The notes beneath the pieces are model-generated. The model was not told the DNA's origin. It saw only the letters and a program-made list of their open reading frames with translations, and searched no databases. Both the position numbers and the translations under genes were made by a program. A DNA stretch of 64,000 nucleotides from the NCBI RefSeq assembly GCF_012489685.1, contig NC_080043.1, positions 57,124,289-57,188,288 of the forward strand. The letters run 5' to 3'. Below, one piece after another: positions 1 to 10,825 of the stretch. Position 1 is the stretch's first letter. Each line of letters opens with the position of its first letter. The stretch is from Lotus japonicus. Taxonomy: Eukaryota > Streptophyta > Magnoliopsida > Fabales > Fabaceae.

Positions 1-920
1 TGAGAACAATAATAGTATATAATATGCGAAAAAACAAGAAACATGACCTTTCCTTTATATAGAGTATTAAACCGACTTCCGTAGACCCTACATTGTGTAT
101 TGAACCCTACTTCCGTAAACAAGCATGCAAGAACCATACGAAGTGCTCAGGAATTGAATTGAACCTTGGATTAGATGCTCAAGGAGTCCAACAATATTTT
201 TTAATTTTCTAAGCTTTGCATTGGTTTGTGAATTTTTTTTCTTGGAAAGTTTATTTTCTTTTTAACAAAATCTTATTTCTAATAACCTTATTTTCCTATG
301 AACTTTGCATTACTAGTTTCAAAATATCTTTTCTCACCTATATATATATATTTTTCATAAAACCGTTGCAATGGTGTGTGAAAGTAGTTTTTATCCTTGA
401 ATTTCTTTTACCTTATTCTTATTCTTAATAACTTTATTTTCCCAAACACTTTACTTAAGTTTTTCCAAAATGTATTTTACTACCTAGAAATAAAAGTTTG
501 CATAAAAATATTTTTGGAGTGTGAAAATTGTTTTTTCCTTAATAATGCATAAACATTTTTGCATTGGGCAATTCTTTTTACCCATTAAAAATGAAGGGGT
601 TTCGTCTTTTTTTTTTCTTTGATTTGCTATGATTTTGTGGTAACCAATTTTTCTAAATTTGTAAGCCAGTTCTTTATAGTCTAAATAATAAATTAAAGAG
701 TAACTAATGTCAAGGAAAATTATATAGATTATGTTTGATTTATATTCAATGCTGCCTATGCAAGAATTATTGTAAAATCAAGTTTTTTTTTTTGAAAGTA
801 AAATCTTAGTTTTGAATCATATAAATAATATTTCTAATTTTAGAAAATTATATGTAACTGGCTAATCTTTACACTCACAATAAATAATTAAGCACTTTGG
901 AAAATGAAATAAAATTTGGG
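1..920. other. AT-rich intergenic DNA, no gene seen
   Basis: Long runs of T and A with stops in all frames. The short open frame at 216-428 is low-complexity Phe/Leu/Ile and has no coding character. No RNA gene, LTR or clear transposon end was recognised. Confidence 0.6.
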
Positions 921-1234
921 TTAAATATGTTTTTAGTCTATAAAGTATAGATGAATTGGATTTGTTCCCTCCAACCTTATTTCATAGTTTTTAGTCCCGA
1001 ACATTGATGAAATATGTGAAATTAGTTCAAATTGCTCATTTTGTGGCGGTTTTTGTGTATTACTGATAATTTTCCTGCACCAAAAATACATTAACGACAG
1101 TTTAAACTATCACAAGATACACTACAAGACTAATTTCATATATTTTATTAATGTTGGAAACTAAAAGCTATAATTTTTTTTTGAGGAACCAAATACAATT
1201 CAACCCTATTTTACATGACTAAAAATATATTTAA
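921..1234. repeat. Foldback (MITE-like) repeat, 314 bp
   Basis: The outer 18 bases at 921-938 (TTAAATATGTTTTTAGTC) and 1217-1234 are inverted repeats with one mismatch. The arms stay roughly complementary inward (TTTTAGTCCCGAACA on one side, GGAAACTAAAAGC on the other), as in a decayed hairpin element. It has no coding capacity. A related fold lies at 27551-27809. The TTAAATATGTTTTTAGTC type of end is common in legume intergenic DNA; the family name is not determined. Confidence 0.6.
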
Positions 1235-2839
1235 CAATATTTTTCTGTCTATATAACAAAGAATTGTAATTCATCATTAATTTGTATTTTTAAGATTCCA
1301 AATAAAATTTCTACCATCCATGTCCAATCCATGAGAAGTAGTGAATGATGGGTTGGTGAAAAGAAGATTGGTCACGCAAAGCAAACACCTATACCTACTC
1401 TTTCCCTTTCCCTCGTCTTACTATCAAGGTCTTATTTTGAACTGTGAAATCATATATAGATCCTCACACACTTTTAATTTGTACTCTGCACTTTTTTTTT
1501 TTTTCATTTCACGGGATTGTTTGATTTTCATAATCTGTAAAGTTATTCGTTACTCCTTTTTTTAGTATGCTTTACTATGTGGCCTTCTAGCTACATTTGT
1601 GAACAGTTTTTTGAGGTGATCAATTTCAGTTGATTTCTACCACATATTTTTATGGAAAAAAATTATTTGAAGAGGAAATCTCCTAAGGTTGATTGATGAT
1701 TAGGGTGAAACACGTGTGTAGCAATCTAATTCTTAAAGTTTTTAATGTATTTTCGACCCTCCGTACATTATGCACGCGGGTCTTGAATATGTGGCCTCCC
1801 TTTCCCTATCTTAGGTAACGAGATCATAAAGGTAACGTGCATGTGTATGTTCAAACAAAATTTAGGCTTAATTCCATTTTTTTACTTATTTAACGTGATT
1901 TCTGGGTTTGGTTTGAACTTTGAAGTTGAGGTTTAATGAATTTTTCTGAAAACTTAATCAGTTTGAGTGGGAAGAGATTAAAAAAGAGGATGATGGTGGG
2001 TGAACGGAGGAAGATAAAGAAGATTGAGTTTCTTCTGGGTTTTTTATTTATGGAAATGCATGAATTATGGAGGAAAAAGATGAAGTGGAAGAGAAAAAAA
2101 GATGAAGATGAAAGACAAAGGACTAAATGTAATTTAAAAAAAAAATTTCTTGCCCAAACCGGTCAAAATTTAATGACAGATAAGCAATTAGATTTAATTT
2201 GACTAAAAAAATTGTTAGGGATAACATTTAAATAATTTGAAAATTAGAAATCTAATTTAATTTCTTTTACCAGGGACCTAAAGTCATGAGAACAATGAGA
2301 CATGAGATTTGAATTTACAATTTAACACAAGATCTATTTTTTGTCATCTACTTTTCCTTACAAAATATAGGACTCTTCAATTTTTAATACATCCACATGA
2401 AAGGCAGGGGAGGGTAGCCGCTGAGCTCAACAAGACGAATGGGACCGTAATATATTCAAGCAGCTATTAATGTGTGAAGATGCAAAGGGGAGAAGCATAG
2501 CAACAAGTGCACAACAATTAACAAGCAAGGACAGTGTACCTAATCCCATGTACATAGTCTCTCAGTAGAATTTTCAAAGGGGACATAGCAAAGCAAGGAC
2601 AGTTTGCTTTGCAAATTGCAAGCACAATCCGTGAACAAAAAGATAGAGATTGTGATTGAACGAGCAGGGCCATAGACATCAATATAGGGTGCATTTAATA
2701 TTAATGTAAAGTTGAAGCTCCATATTCATTCACATCCCAATTGAGGAAAACAGATAAACAAAAAAATATGAATGAGTGACATCATAAGATAAAAAAAAAG
2801 AGATGCAATTTGCAATGAGAAAAAAAGTAGGAGTATATC
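1235..2839. other. Intergenic, no gene seen
   Basis: AT-rich with many stops. The 88-codon open frame at 1936-2202 is Lys/Arg/Glu-rich low-complexity sequence (GAAGA and AAAGA tracts), and I do not consider it a gene. No transposon termini were recognised. Confidence 0.55.
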
Positions 2840-2950
2840 AAAATTGATAGAGTGCTAGCATTTTATGTACAATAATGATACATGCATCATTAAACGGTGC
2901 ATACATATTTCATTATTGTACCAAGAATGTTACAACTTTATATCAATTTT
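2840..2950. repeat. Short imperfect inverted-repeat element, about 111 bp
   Basis: The left arm starts AAAATTGATAGAGTGCTAGC and the right arm ends ACTTTATATCAATTTT; reverse-complemented, the right arm matches the left with several mismatches. An inner stem (GTACAATAATGA near 2868 against TCATTATTGTAC near 2920) strengthens the hairpin. A small MITE is the likely reading; no convincing target duplication was seen. Confidence 0.4.
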
Positions 2951-3172
2951 AACAATGCATACACATTGTTAATAATGTATTAATCTAGTGAAAGGTAAAT
3001 TAGACCTCGTAAGAATGAGAGGACGAGTTTTGTTATTTTTTTACAAGTGTAATGAAATATGCACTGCATTCCATGGATGCCATTCGGGTCACCATAACAC
3101 ACCCACCTTCCTTTTGTATTAACTAACCCCGCATCCCCATCCACTATTTTCATTCATCCAAAAAAGGGTCCC

Positions 3173-3238
3173 TTTCTCTCTCTCTCTCTCTAATGGCTTT
3201 TCCTTACAATCCAGCACACCATAAGCAACTAATATAAT

Positions 3239-3272
<34 letters not shown>
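3173..3272 (+). promoter_or_regulatory. CT microsatellites upstream of the kinase gene
   Basis: Two TC/CT dinucleotide tracts, at about 3173-3191 and 3241-3272 (about 15 CT units), lie 170-270 bp before the kinase start codon. Pyrimidine-rich tracts are frequent in plant core promoters and 5' leaders, so this is probably promoter or 5'UTR. No unambiguous TATA box could be placed. The length is likely polymorphic. Confidence 0.5.
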
Positions 3273-3275
<3 letters not shown>

Positions 3276-3439
3276 TTACTTACTGTTTAGACTCTGGATC
3301 ACCATTGCAAAGTGTAAACAGGTTCTTCTTCGCCTTTTCCTTCATTCATATTTCCTTCATTCCATTTTCTCTCTCTGTATTCAGCTCAACTCACATGGTT
3401 TCTGCACATCTGCTAGATCTTTGTAACTGCCTCCACAAC

Positions 3440-5786
3440 ATGGGAGCTTGTTTGAGTGCTCAAATTAAAGCTGAAAGCCCCAATAACACTGGTATGTTCC
3501 ACAATTTTCTTCCTCTTTGCAACAACTTCTTCAAGTTGGTGTGCTGTTTGCATCATTCATTTCAGCTTGTGCAGTTCTGCTTTCATATCAATTGCTATGT
3601 CCTGTGTGAGAAGTTAGATTTGGTGTAGTTTAAGCTCTGCTTCCAACTGTTTAGTGCGTTTGATTTGTTAATTGTACTCATTTCTGCTGGCTATGTTTGG
3701 TTTTTGGTGTAAAAATATATGAATTTGGGTATGTTTCCCAATTTTATCATGTTAACTGTTTTTTAACCCTGTTTTGATGCTAATTTTAAGTTCCATTTTT
3801 GGATAAAACAAAAATTTGTAGGCTCCCTTAGGTAGTAGTCTTAAGCATGATTCCAAAAATTTGTTCCATTACATTATATAAGCATAATTGAAGATCCAGT
3901 TGGGTAGTTCAGTGAATGTTATGTTTTGTTTTGATATTGATCAAAGTTTAACTGTAATGGATTTGGCCCGGTTTAGCAGGGTTAAGTTCGAAGAATGTGA
4001 GTACAAATGGAAATGATCTCAGCTGCGCAAACAGTAATGGTTTGGCTGCTTCAGTGGCTCAAACTCCGCGTAGTGAGGGTGAGATCTTGCAGTCATCTAA
4101 TGTAAAGAGCTTTACCTTCATAGAACTTAAGACAGCCACCAGAAACTTCCGTCCAGACAGTGTGTTGGGAGAAGGTGGGTTTGGATCAGTTTTCAAGGGG
4201 TGGATTGATGAAAATACATTGGCTGCTGCCAAACCTGGCATTGGCATTGGTATTGCTGTGAAAAGGCTAAATCATGAAAGCTTCCAGGGTCACAGGGAGT
4301 GGTTGGTGAGTTTAATCCACTTCCTTAATTCATTTGCTCATACTTTTTAAGAAGCAAACTCTGCATCTGTCACTTAGTTTAGGCGAGGCATGGATAGTGA
4401 TTTAAGATGCAAGTCTCATTTTGCCTTATTTATCTCTCCATGTTCTTCTAAGCTCACTGAATTATTTGACATCACCATATTCTACATCTGCTACAATTTT
4501 ATTGGTACCAAATGAAATGATGATGATATTAAGTTAAGCTTGGAATACCTGGTGGTGCAGACAATTCATAGTTTCGCTTACTGTATTTCTGTTTTCACTT
4601 TAGGCTGAAGTCAACTATCTTGGACAGTTTTCTCATCCACATCTAGTGAAATTGATTGGGTATTGCCTTGAGGATGAACACCGCCTTCTCGTCTATGAAT
4701 TTATGCCTCGTGGGAGCTTGGAGAATCATTTGTTCAGGAGTGAGTTCTTCCTGTCCCTTCTTTTCACATAGTTTCAACTTTAGAAGTTTGTTTAACACTG
4801 TTAAAGTGACAATATTATTGTGACAGGAGGATCGTATTTTCAACCTCTTTCTTGGAGCCTCCGTGTGAAAGTTGCTCTTGATGCTGCCAAAGGGCTTGCA
4901 TTTCTGCACAGTGCTGAAACAAAAGTGATATATAGAGATTTTAAGACTTCAAATGTCTTGCTGGATTCAGTATGTGGAATTCTGATATTTTTCTTTCAAT
5001 GTATAATTACGGAAATAGGTTTAAACAATATCGAACGAGACTATGAAAGAAGTTATTTGCATAGCATATCTGAAACATATTTCTTGATTTGATCACAGAA
5101 CTATACTGCAAAGCTTTCTGATTTTGGGCTGGCAAAGGATGGTCCAACAGGTGACAAAAGTCATGTCTCCACCAGGGTAATGGGAACCTATGGATATGCA
5201 GCTCCTGAATATCTAGCCACTGGTATTTTTAGTTTCATGTTACTGAACCATTTGTTTTTCCTTTGATGAGTTTTTAAGTTATGCTAGACTCAGCTTAGTA
5301 GCTTTCTGTTTAATGGCTAAAAACATTGTTATCGTAGGTCATCTTACTGCTAAGAGTGATGTCTATAGTTTTGGAGTTGTCCTGCTGGAAATGCTATCTG
5401 GTAAGAAGGCAGTGGACAAGAATAGACCATCTGGACAACACAACTTGGTGGAATGGGCTAAACCCTACCTGGCTAACAAGCGTAAGGTTTTCCGAGTGTT
5501 GGACAGCCGGCTCGAAGGGCAGTATTCAAGCGATGAGGCCTACAAGGTGGCCACCCTTGCTTTGCGCTGCCTATCAACCGAATCCAAGTTCAGGCCAAAC
5601 ATGGATGAAGTAGTTAAAGCTTTGGAGCAGCTGCAGGTTTCTAAAGTGAAAGGAGGCAATCAAAATGCTTCTGCTAATGGAGCTCGAATGCGTAGAAAAA
5701 GTGCTGATGATGTTGGCCGTGTGAGGACCCTGTCATCTTATCCCCGCCCCTCTGCATCCCCTCTCTATACAAACCTTCGAAGTTAA
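3440..5786 (+). CDS. Receptor-like cytoplasmic kinase, RLCK VII (APK1/PBL9-11-like)
   Basis: Six exons with GT-AG introns: 3440-3491, 3980-4305, 4604-4739, 4827-4969, 5099-5222, 5338-5786. They join in frame to 1230 nt, giving 409 aa. The protein starts MGACLSAQ, so Gly2 is a myristoylation site and Cys4 a palmitoylation site, placing it at the plasma membrane. The kinase domain has the Gly loop GEGGFG (81-86), catalytic Lys112, YRDFKTSN with Asp209, Lys211 and Asn214, DFG at 227-229, and the RLCK VII activation loop [19 protein letters not shown]. The tail ends in RPSASPLY, as in APK1-type proteins. Known members act downstream of immune and growth receptors by phosphorylating partners; that role is inferred here. 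All key residues and splice sites are present, so the gene appears functional. The start is chosen because only it gives the MGxC motif. The exact Arabidopsis orthologue is not assigned. Confidence 0.95.
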
Positions 5787-6455
5787 CAAAGTTGAAAGTA
5801 CATGAACTCAGGTATCTCTGTTGGTAAATAGACTTGTACATAGTATTCAGCTAGTATATTCAGAACCAAGCTTCTCTGTTGGCATTGCTGAGTGTGATTG
5901 CTAATGTCCTCAAATTTATATTGCACATATTCTGAGTTCTCTAAAGTGCTTGTAACAATCAAAACTAGCTGGGGAGGCTGGTACTTTTGCAGATTGCTCC
6001 GGTTAGATCATTTTTGTTCTATTCTATATCGGTGTGGTGCGGTTGCTTAATCTATTTTGTAAAACATCGTTGCCATATCGGGCTTCCACATCAAGCTTCA
6101 AACATGCGAAATACAATTAAAAGCTGATGGTTTATTCTATGTGTTTCAATTCTTTCATGCTTTCTTTGTTGTGAACATGGACATGATCCTCTGGTTACAG
6201 AGGAAAACATTGGCTGTCTTTACATTATTTTAAAGAGAGATCAGTGGAAATTGTTTTGAAATATGACATTGATGCCAATGCTACAAACAATACTAATAGT
6301 ATTTTCCATTTGGTGTTGGTGTGAATACATCAAAAAAAATTGAATTGTTTATTATTTATTAAATTTGATAATTATGTTATCATTTTTATTTTATAAAGGA
6401 TAAATTGGTAAAATAATAAGCGAAAAAGGATGATGCACTGACGGTGTAAAGTTTT
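5787..6455. other. 3' flank of the kinase gene
   Basis: This holds the presumed 3'UTR (roughly to 5960-6130) and AT-rich spacer. I could not place the polyadenylation site, and no further gene is visible. Confidence 0.5.
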
Positions 6456-6566
6456 TTTACACTGTCAACCAATCAGATTTCAAGGATGTGCCACGTCAAT
6501 TAATGAAATTGAATAAAAAAAGAGATTTTCTCATATCTTTGAAATCTGATTGGTTGACGGTGTAAA
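6456..6566. mobile_element. MITE with 26-bp terminal inverted repeats
   Basis: The left arm 6456-6481 begins TTTACACTGTCAACCAATCA. The right arm at about 6541-6566 is its reverse complement with a single T/C mismatch. The internal ~60 bp is AT-rich and non-coding. The sequence GACGGTGTAAA also occurs just outside the left arm at 6440-6450, so a partial second copy or a slightly larger element is possible. It lies about 670 bp downstream of the kinase stop codon. No transposase is encoded. Confidence 0.75.
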
Positions 6567-6768
6567 GATGATGAAAAGTCGGTGGATCCAAGATCCAACT
6601 ATAATTTATGCATCTCTTCATTTAGCTGGCAGACCAAATTAAGCAAGTTTACAAATTACAATTGAAAACATGTTATAAAATCAAGTTCAAAGTCAAATTT
6701 AATTATGAGAAAGTGAGGGGTTTTTACTTTTTAGGCATGAATGCATGATGATTAAATAAAGCCGACGC
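6567..6768. other. Flank of the chromovirus insertion
   Basis: AT-rich spacer. The five bases before the LTR, GACGC (6764-6768), should be one copy of the target-site duplication; the partner copy lies in the N gap after 19484. Confidence 0.5.
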
Positions 6769-7257
6769 TGTAACACCCCGATTTTCGGTGGCGTCACTTT
6801 AGTAACCAAAAGTAAACTTAATGCGGAAAAACGTGAATATTTTTTTTTTGATAATAACTAAGACAAGACTGAATTAACTAAAACCCAAATGCGAAAAGTA
6901 ATAAAACTAATATACAATATATACACAGCCCCCGCTGTAAGTAACAACCTCGTCACGAGTAACCTCCAGTGACGGAAAGAAAAGTGCAATGCCCGTAGGC
7001 AATATATACAAACCAAATGAAAAGGGTGAAGTGCCCGCAACACCATCCCTCAAAACTGAGAATCAGCTGACCCCATGGCCTGAAAATAAGACCTCCTAAG
7101 TCCAACCAACTCTCTGTGATTCCCGTAAGGAAACCACACAAAAAGCTATAGGCGGATCTACCCTGTCCCCTAAGTAACGAATGAAGCAAGACTGTCAGAG
7201 CTAAAACTCTACTCCTACACTAATCCTAACTAGAGGAGCTCATACCAACACTCAAAA

Positions 7258-7737
7258 CTATGTGCTAGCATGATCGTCGTCTGAATCAGAATCCAGAACG
7301 ACCAAGTCTATCAACCCTATCCGTCCTCCCCTCGCTCCTGCAACGCTCTCCGATGCTGGACTCACGGGCTTAGGGCCCGAACCCTGATCATCAATGATCG
7401 CAACGGAGGGTGCACTAGACCCTGCCGAAGGCACTCCCACTGGAATCTCCTCTGAGGGATCCTCCTCCTCTGAAGATGACGGTGGCGGCGGTGCTCCTCC
7501 AAGACCTGGTCCACAGTGAACGCCCGGTGGCAAGTTGAAGCTGATAGAGCATCGCCTCAACACTCCTGACCTCAAGAGTCCTCCACTATCCACGTGGTCC
7601 TCCATGATACGCCCCGAATACGTCGCTCGGTGGCTCGCGGGGTCAACCACCCACGACCCGGGGTCGTCCTGGTCGATCATCTCGTATCTAATCCCCCCCG
7701 AAGGGTGGACCATTGCGAACCAATCCGCAATGTTCAT
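7258..7737 (-). CDS. ORF in the 3' LTR, 159 aa, unknown function
   Basis: Not a recognised family. On the element's sense strand an open frame runs 218 codons (7914-7258). I prefer the internal start at 7737 because the sequence just upstream, TTTTGTCAG, is a good splice acceptor. From there the product begins MNIADWFAMVHPSGGIRYEM, continues with a Pro run (PPPPSSSEEE), and ends in an acidic tail DSDSDDDHAST. A composition running from ordered to Pro-rich to acidic looks protein-like rather than random. The identical frame lies in the other LTR, but the two LTRs are too alike for that to show selection. Confidence 0.35.
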   Translation of the reverse strand: MNIADWFAMVHPSGGIRYEMIDQDDPGSWVVDPASHRATYSGRIMEDHVDSGGLLRSGVLRRCSISFNLPPGVHCGPGLGGAPPPPSSSEEEDPSEEIPVGVPSAGSSAPSVAIIDDQGSGPKPVSPASESVAGARGGRIGLIDLVVLDSDSDDDHAST

Positions 7738-10062
7738 CTGACAAAAGGCGTTGTCCGCCAAAACACACACAGAAGACGCGAGGGTCAACTCTAAAGAACT
7801 ATGTAGATAATAAACCCAATAGGTACAAATAATAGATAGCCACTTAGGCTTATAGCTAAAGATATCATTCCTAGGGTTGCATGTTCCACAATAACATGAA
7901 CGCAATAATAACACTTAGCATGTTACAAGTAAGATAATCAAATAGCAATCACACTCAACAACTAAATTAGTATGCATGTTGCATGATATGTATGCAGGTT
8001 AACCCAGTCAACCAATATGCAATCCGGAACGGATGGACATCAACGGATCAGCCCTTCACCAGCCACGGTGGTGCCATTTCGGCCCGCGTGCCTCTTACTC
8101 CAACAACAACGGTAGTCAGATCAGCCGTAACCCGTAGGTCTGCCATTTCGGTCTGCTACAAGAGACGTCTACAGACGCTCTATCACGGAAATCCGGGTCT
8201 TATGACCATTTTGGAATCCGACGAGGTCCAGAGTACGTCCTGTGTTAATACCCCATTAATGTTGCATGAATGCAGGATGATTAGTCAAACAACGTCTCCG
8301 TCCTCACTCGACACGTCGCCACGTGTTCTAGGTAAATTAAAGTCTCTAAAATCTTACCCTAAGGCAAAGTCGATTCTGCGACAAAAGACACTTCTTCACA
8401 ACACACATCGCTGCTCCAACAGCACAAGGGTATCACATACTCGGGAACTAACGGTTCCCCGGACTTATCCCCAGGATAGCCCCACAACATAGCTGCTCCA
8501 ACAGCACAACAACCAACGCTGCTCCAACAGCACAACAACAACAGACTCAACACTTGGATCCAACGACACTTCTCGTTTTCCAAACTATGATTTTCATCCA
8601 AAGCCTCCTTTCGAGATTATTACCCTTACTTAACGATTTAGAGGTTGTTTAATGTCTTATGAATTTTCTTTTCAAAATAATATCCTTTTTAGTCTTATCG
8701 CAATTCCTATAAGTTCTCGGGATCTTCGAATCCCCAAATGACTCCAGAGAATGTCTCGATCCATAAACCCTATACAAGGCCCGAACCTCGTTCGTCCTAT
8801 CAAACTTTCTCAAAACTCTCAAAATAAAATCGGCATGACCTGCCCGCTATTCTCACCATTCAGAATCTCAGATTTTCAGTGTAAAGCATATTTAAATCAT
8901 CACAATCAACAACATGTCATATATCAATAAATCGCTTCATAAACACTTAGCACTTAGCATATAAAGCATGCACCACACATCCTAGATTACCCACATAGCA
9001 CATAGCATGTAAGTCAATCTTCAAAAACATTCAGTAGATGAATCATCTACATTGTCAGCCGAAGCCTCAGAAAACATTTTCAATCAAACACAAACAAGTG
9101 CATAAACAGTAAACAATGTCGAAAGCATCGACCCTAAGCATTAACTAGAGATTCAGTGAGATGCCCTCACCTGAAGGTTCTCCAGCAAAAACTTCAAACT
9201 CTTCTTCACAAGCAAGGTGTTGATCCTCAGGAAATTCCTCAAAATCACCTTTAGAACAAAACCACAAAAAATCAATCAGAATCTATCGGAAACTAAGCTA
9301 TCGATACTTACTAAGGTTACTCGAAGTAATCTATACTCTAAGGTACGATAATCTAGCGCGAAAGACAAGTTTTCGGAAAAAAGAAATTTCTTCCTCCCCC
9401 TTAATAGGGCTCGGCCACTTTGGCTAATTATGGGGCTCGATTTTTCTTCGATCAAACTTGGTTCCTATGCTTTCATAAGCCGTAACTAAGGGTATTCTGA
9501 ACTCGGAAAAATTATCGGATCGAAAACTGTCGCAGGGGTATTTTGGTCATGATTTTTAACTTAGGATTTTCAAAACTGAAATCCCAAAAATAAAATTTTG
9601 CAGGGACGTCACCAACTACGTTTATGACAACTAATCCTACTAGCACTAAGCTAAGGCGATAGTTTACAGCCTAAAGATTGGAACTTTACTAAAAACTACA
9701 TAAAATGGGTATTTTAGGTTCAAATTGATTCCGACGGAATTCCGGCGACATAACGGAAAATCTAATCCGGCAGAAGTGATCTTGGGCATACATAGAAGAG
9801 GTTTAGAATCAGAAATGAAAGATTCAGGATAGTTTTGCAAAAACCCATAAACTATCCACTCAGAAAACTCTACAGAAAAGCTATGGAAAAAGCGATCGGA
9901 GGTAAGGATTAGCGACTATACCTCGAAGCCTTGAAGTAGCAACTAACGGATCAACGATCAAGCAAACGATGAAGAAAAACTCTTCTTCCTTCTTCCTTGT
10001 TCTTGGCCGCGGTTTAGAGGAGAGAAAATGGAGGAAAATTGTGTTTTTTCTTCCTTTGTTTG

Positions 10063-10095
10063 CTATATATAGAAGGTGGAAATTCGCGGGAAAAA
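10063..10095 (-). promoter_or_regulatory. TATA box and E2F-like site, 3' LTR copy
   Basis: On the minus strand TTTTTCCCGCGA (10095-10084) lies 11 bp upstream of CTATATATAG (10072-10063). A TCGCGA motif sits just beyond. The same arrangement recurs in two other LTR families in this window. In the 3' LTR it could drive read-out toward the kinase side. Confidence 0.6.
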
Positions 10096-10788
10096 GAAAG
10101 TCTCGCGAACCCGATTTTTCCGGCGTCATTCTCCATGAATTCTAAGATAGGTTTTGGCAAAGGAATTCCCAAACTAAGAAGATGTCTCCTTGTATTTTTG
10201 GCAACTAATGCAAAGTCGGTGCAAAGTCGGTGTAAAACTATTTTACCCGATAAGTTGCTTTTTGCCTCGAATGTCGGAATGGAAAACTTCCTTCTGAAGA
10301 AAGATTGAAATCATCAAGAGAAATGGGTGTACGCGTGTGGAATATTCATTTGAAGCTCTGAATAGATAAAGTCCTCAAAGTCGGGAAATTCTAGGGTTTT
10401 GAAATACCAGGGATTCGGTTTCGGCAAACTTCCGATGATTGGAATCGGACGTTCGTAGATCCTAGAGTTTCGCCTCGAAACGATTGTTATATATGGAAGA
10501 AGAGAAATTCTAACATTTCTCTGAAGATTTTTGGAATTAACTGCCAGCGTGCCCAAAAGTGAAAATTAGTTATATACTAGGGTTTCTGACCTAGGTTTAA
10601 GCGTAAAACGTTCGTGCTATAACTTTTATCGATCATAATGAAATCCTTGAACTTTTCCTGAACTTTCTCCTTCATAAATATATTTCATTTAATAAACTTT
10701 CGTTCAGGTTTCCCTTCACATTACATCAACCCTAATCGTGAATAAAAAGTTTATTCACTTAACATAAGCCTAAAACTCGGGCCTTACA

Positions 10789-10806
10789 TTACTACCCTCC
10801 AAAAAG
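10789..10806 (-). other. Polypurine tract of the chromovirus
   Basis: On the minus strand the sequence immediately before the 3' LTR reads TTTTTGGAGGGTAGTAA and then TGTAAGGCCC, the LTR start. This is the expected position for plus-strand DNA priming. Confidence 0.7.
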
Positions 10807-10825
10807 AAAGTTTCGACCTCGAAAC

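Larger units (their letters stand above)
6769..10788 (-). repeat. 3' LTR of the chromovirus, 4020 bp
   Basis: Bounded by TG (6769) and CA (10788) on the plus strand and nearly identical to 15479-19484. It contains a TATA box (10063-10072) read on the minus strand, an E2F-like site (10084-10095), a sense ORF (7737-7258), and three copies of CTGCTCCAACAGCACA between 8410 and 8540. Confidence 0.93.

Noticed and set aside
1936..2202. 88-codon ORF, Lys/Glu/Arg rich.
   Set aside because: Low-complexity purine tract without homology, splice context or promoter.
7983..8492. Open frame of 169 codons on the plus strand of the chromovirus LTR (and 16692-17360 in the other copy).
   Set aside because: It is antisense to the LTR, has low-complexity Ser/Thr/Gln content from the CTGCTCCAACAGCACA repeats, and its end shifts between copies with a one-base indel.
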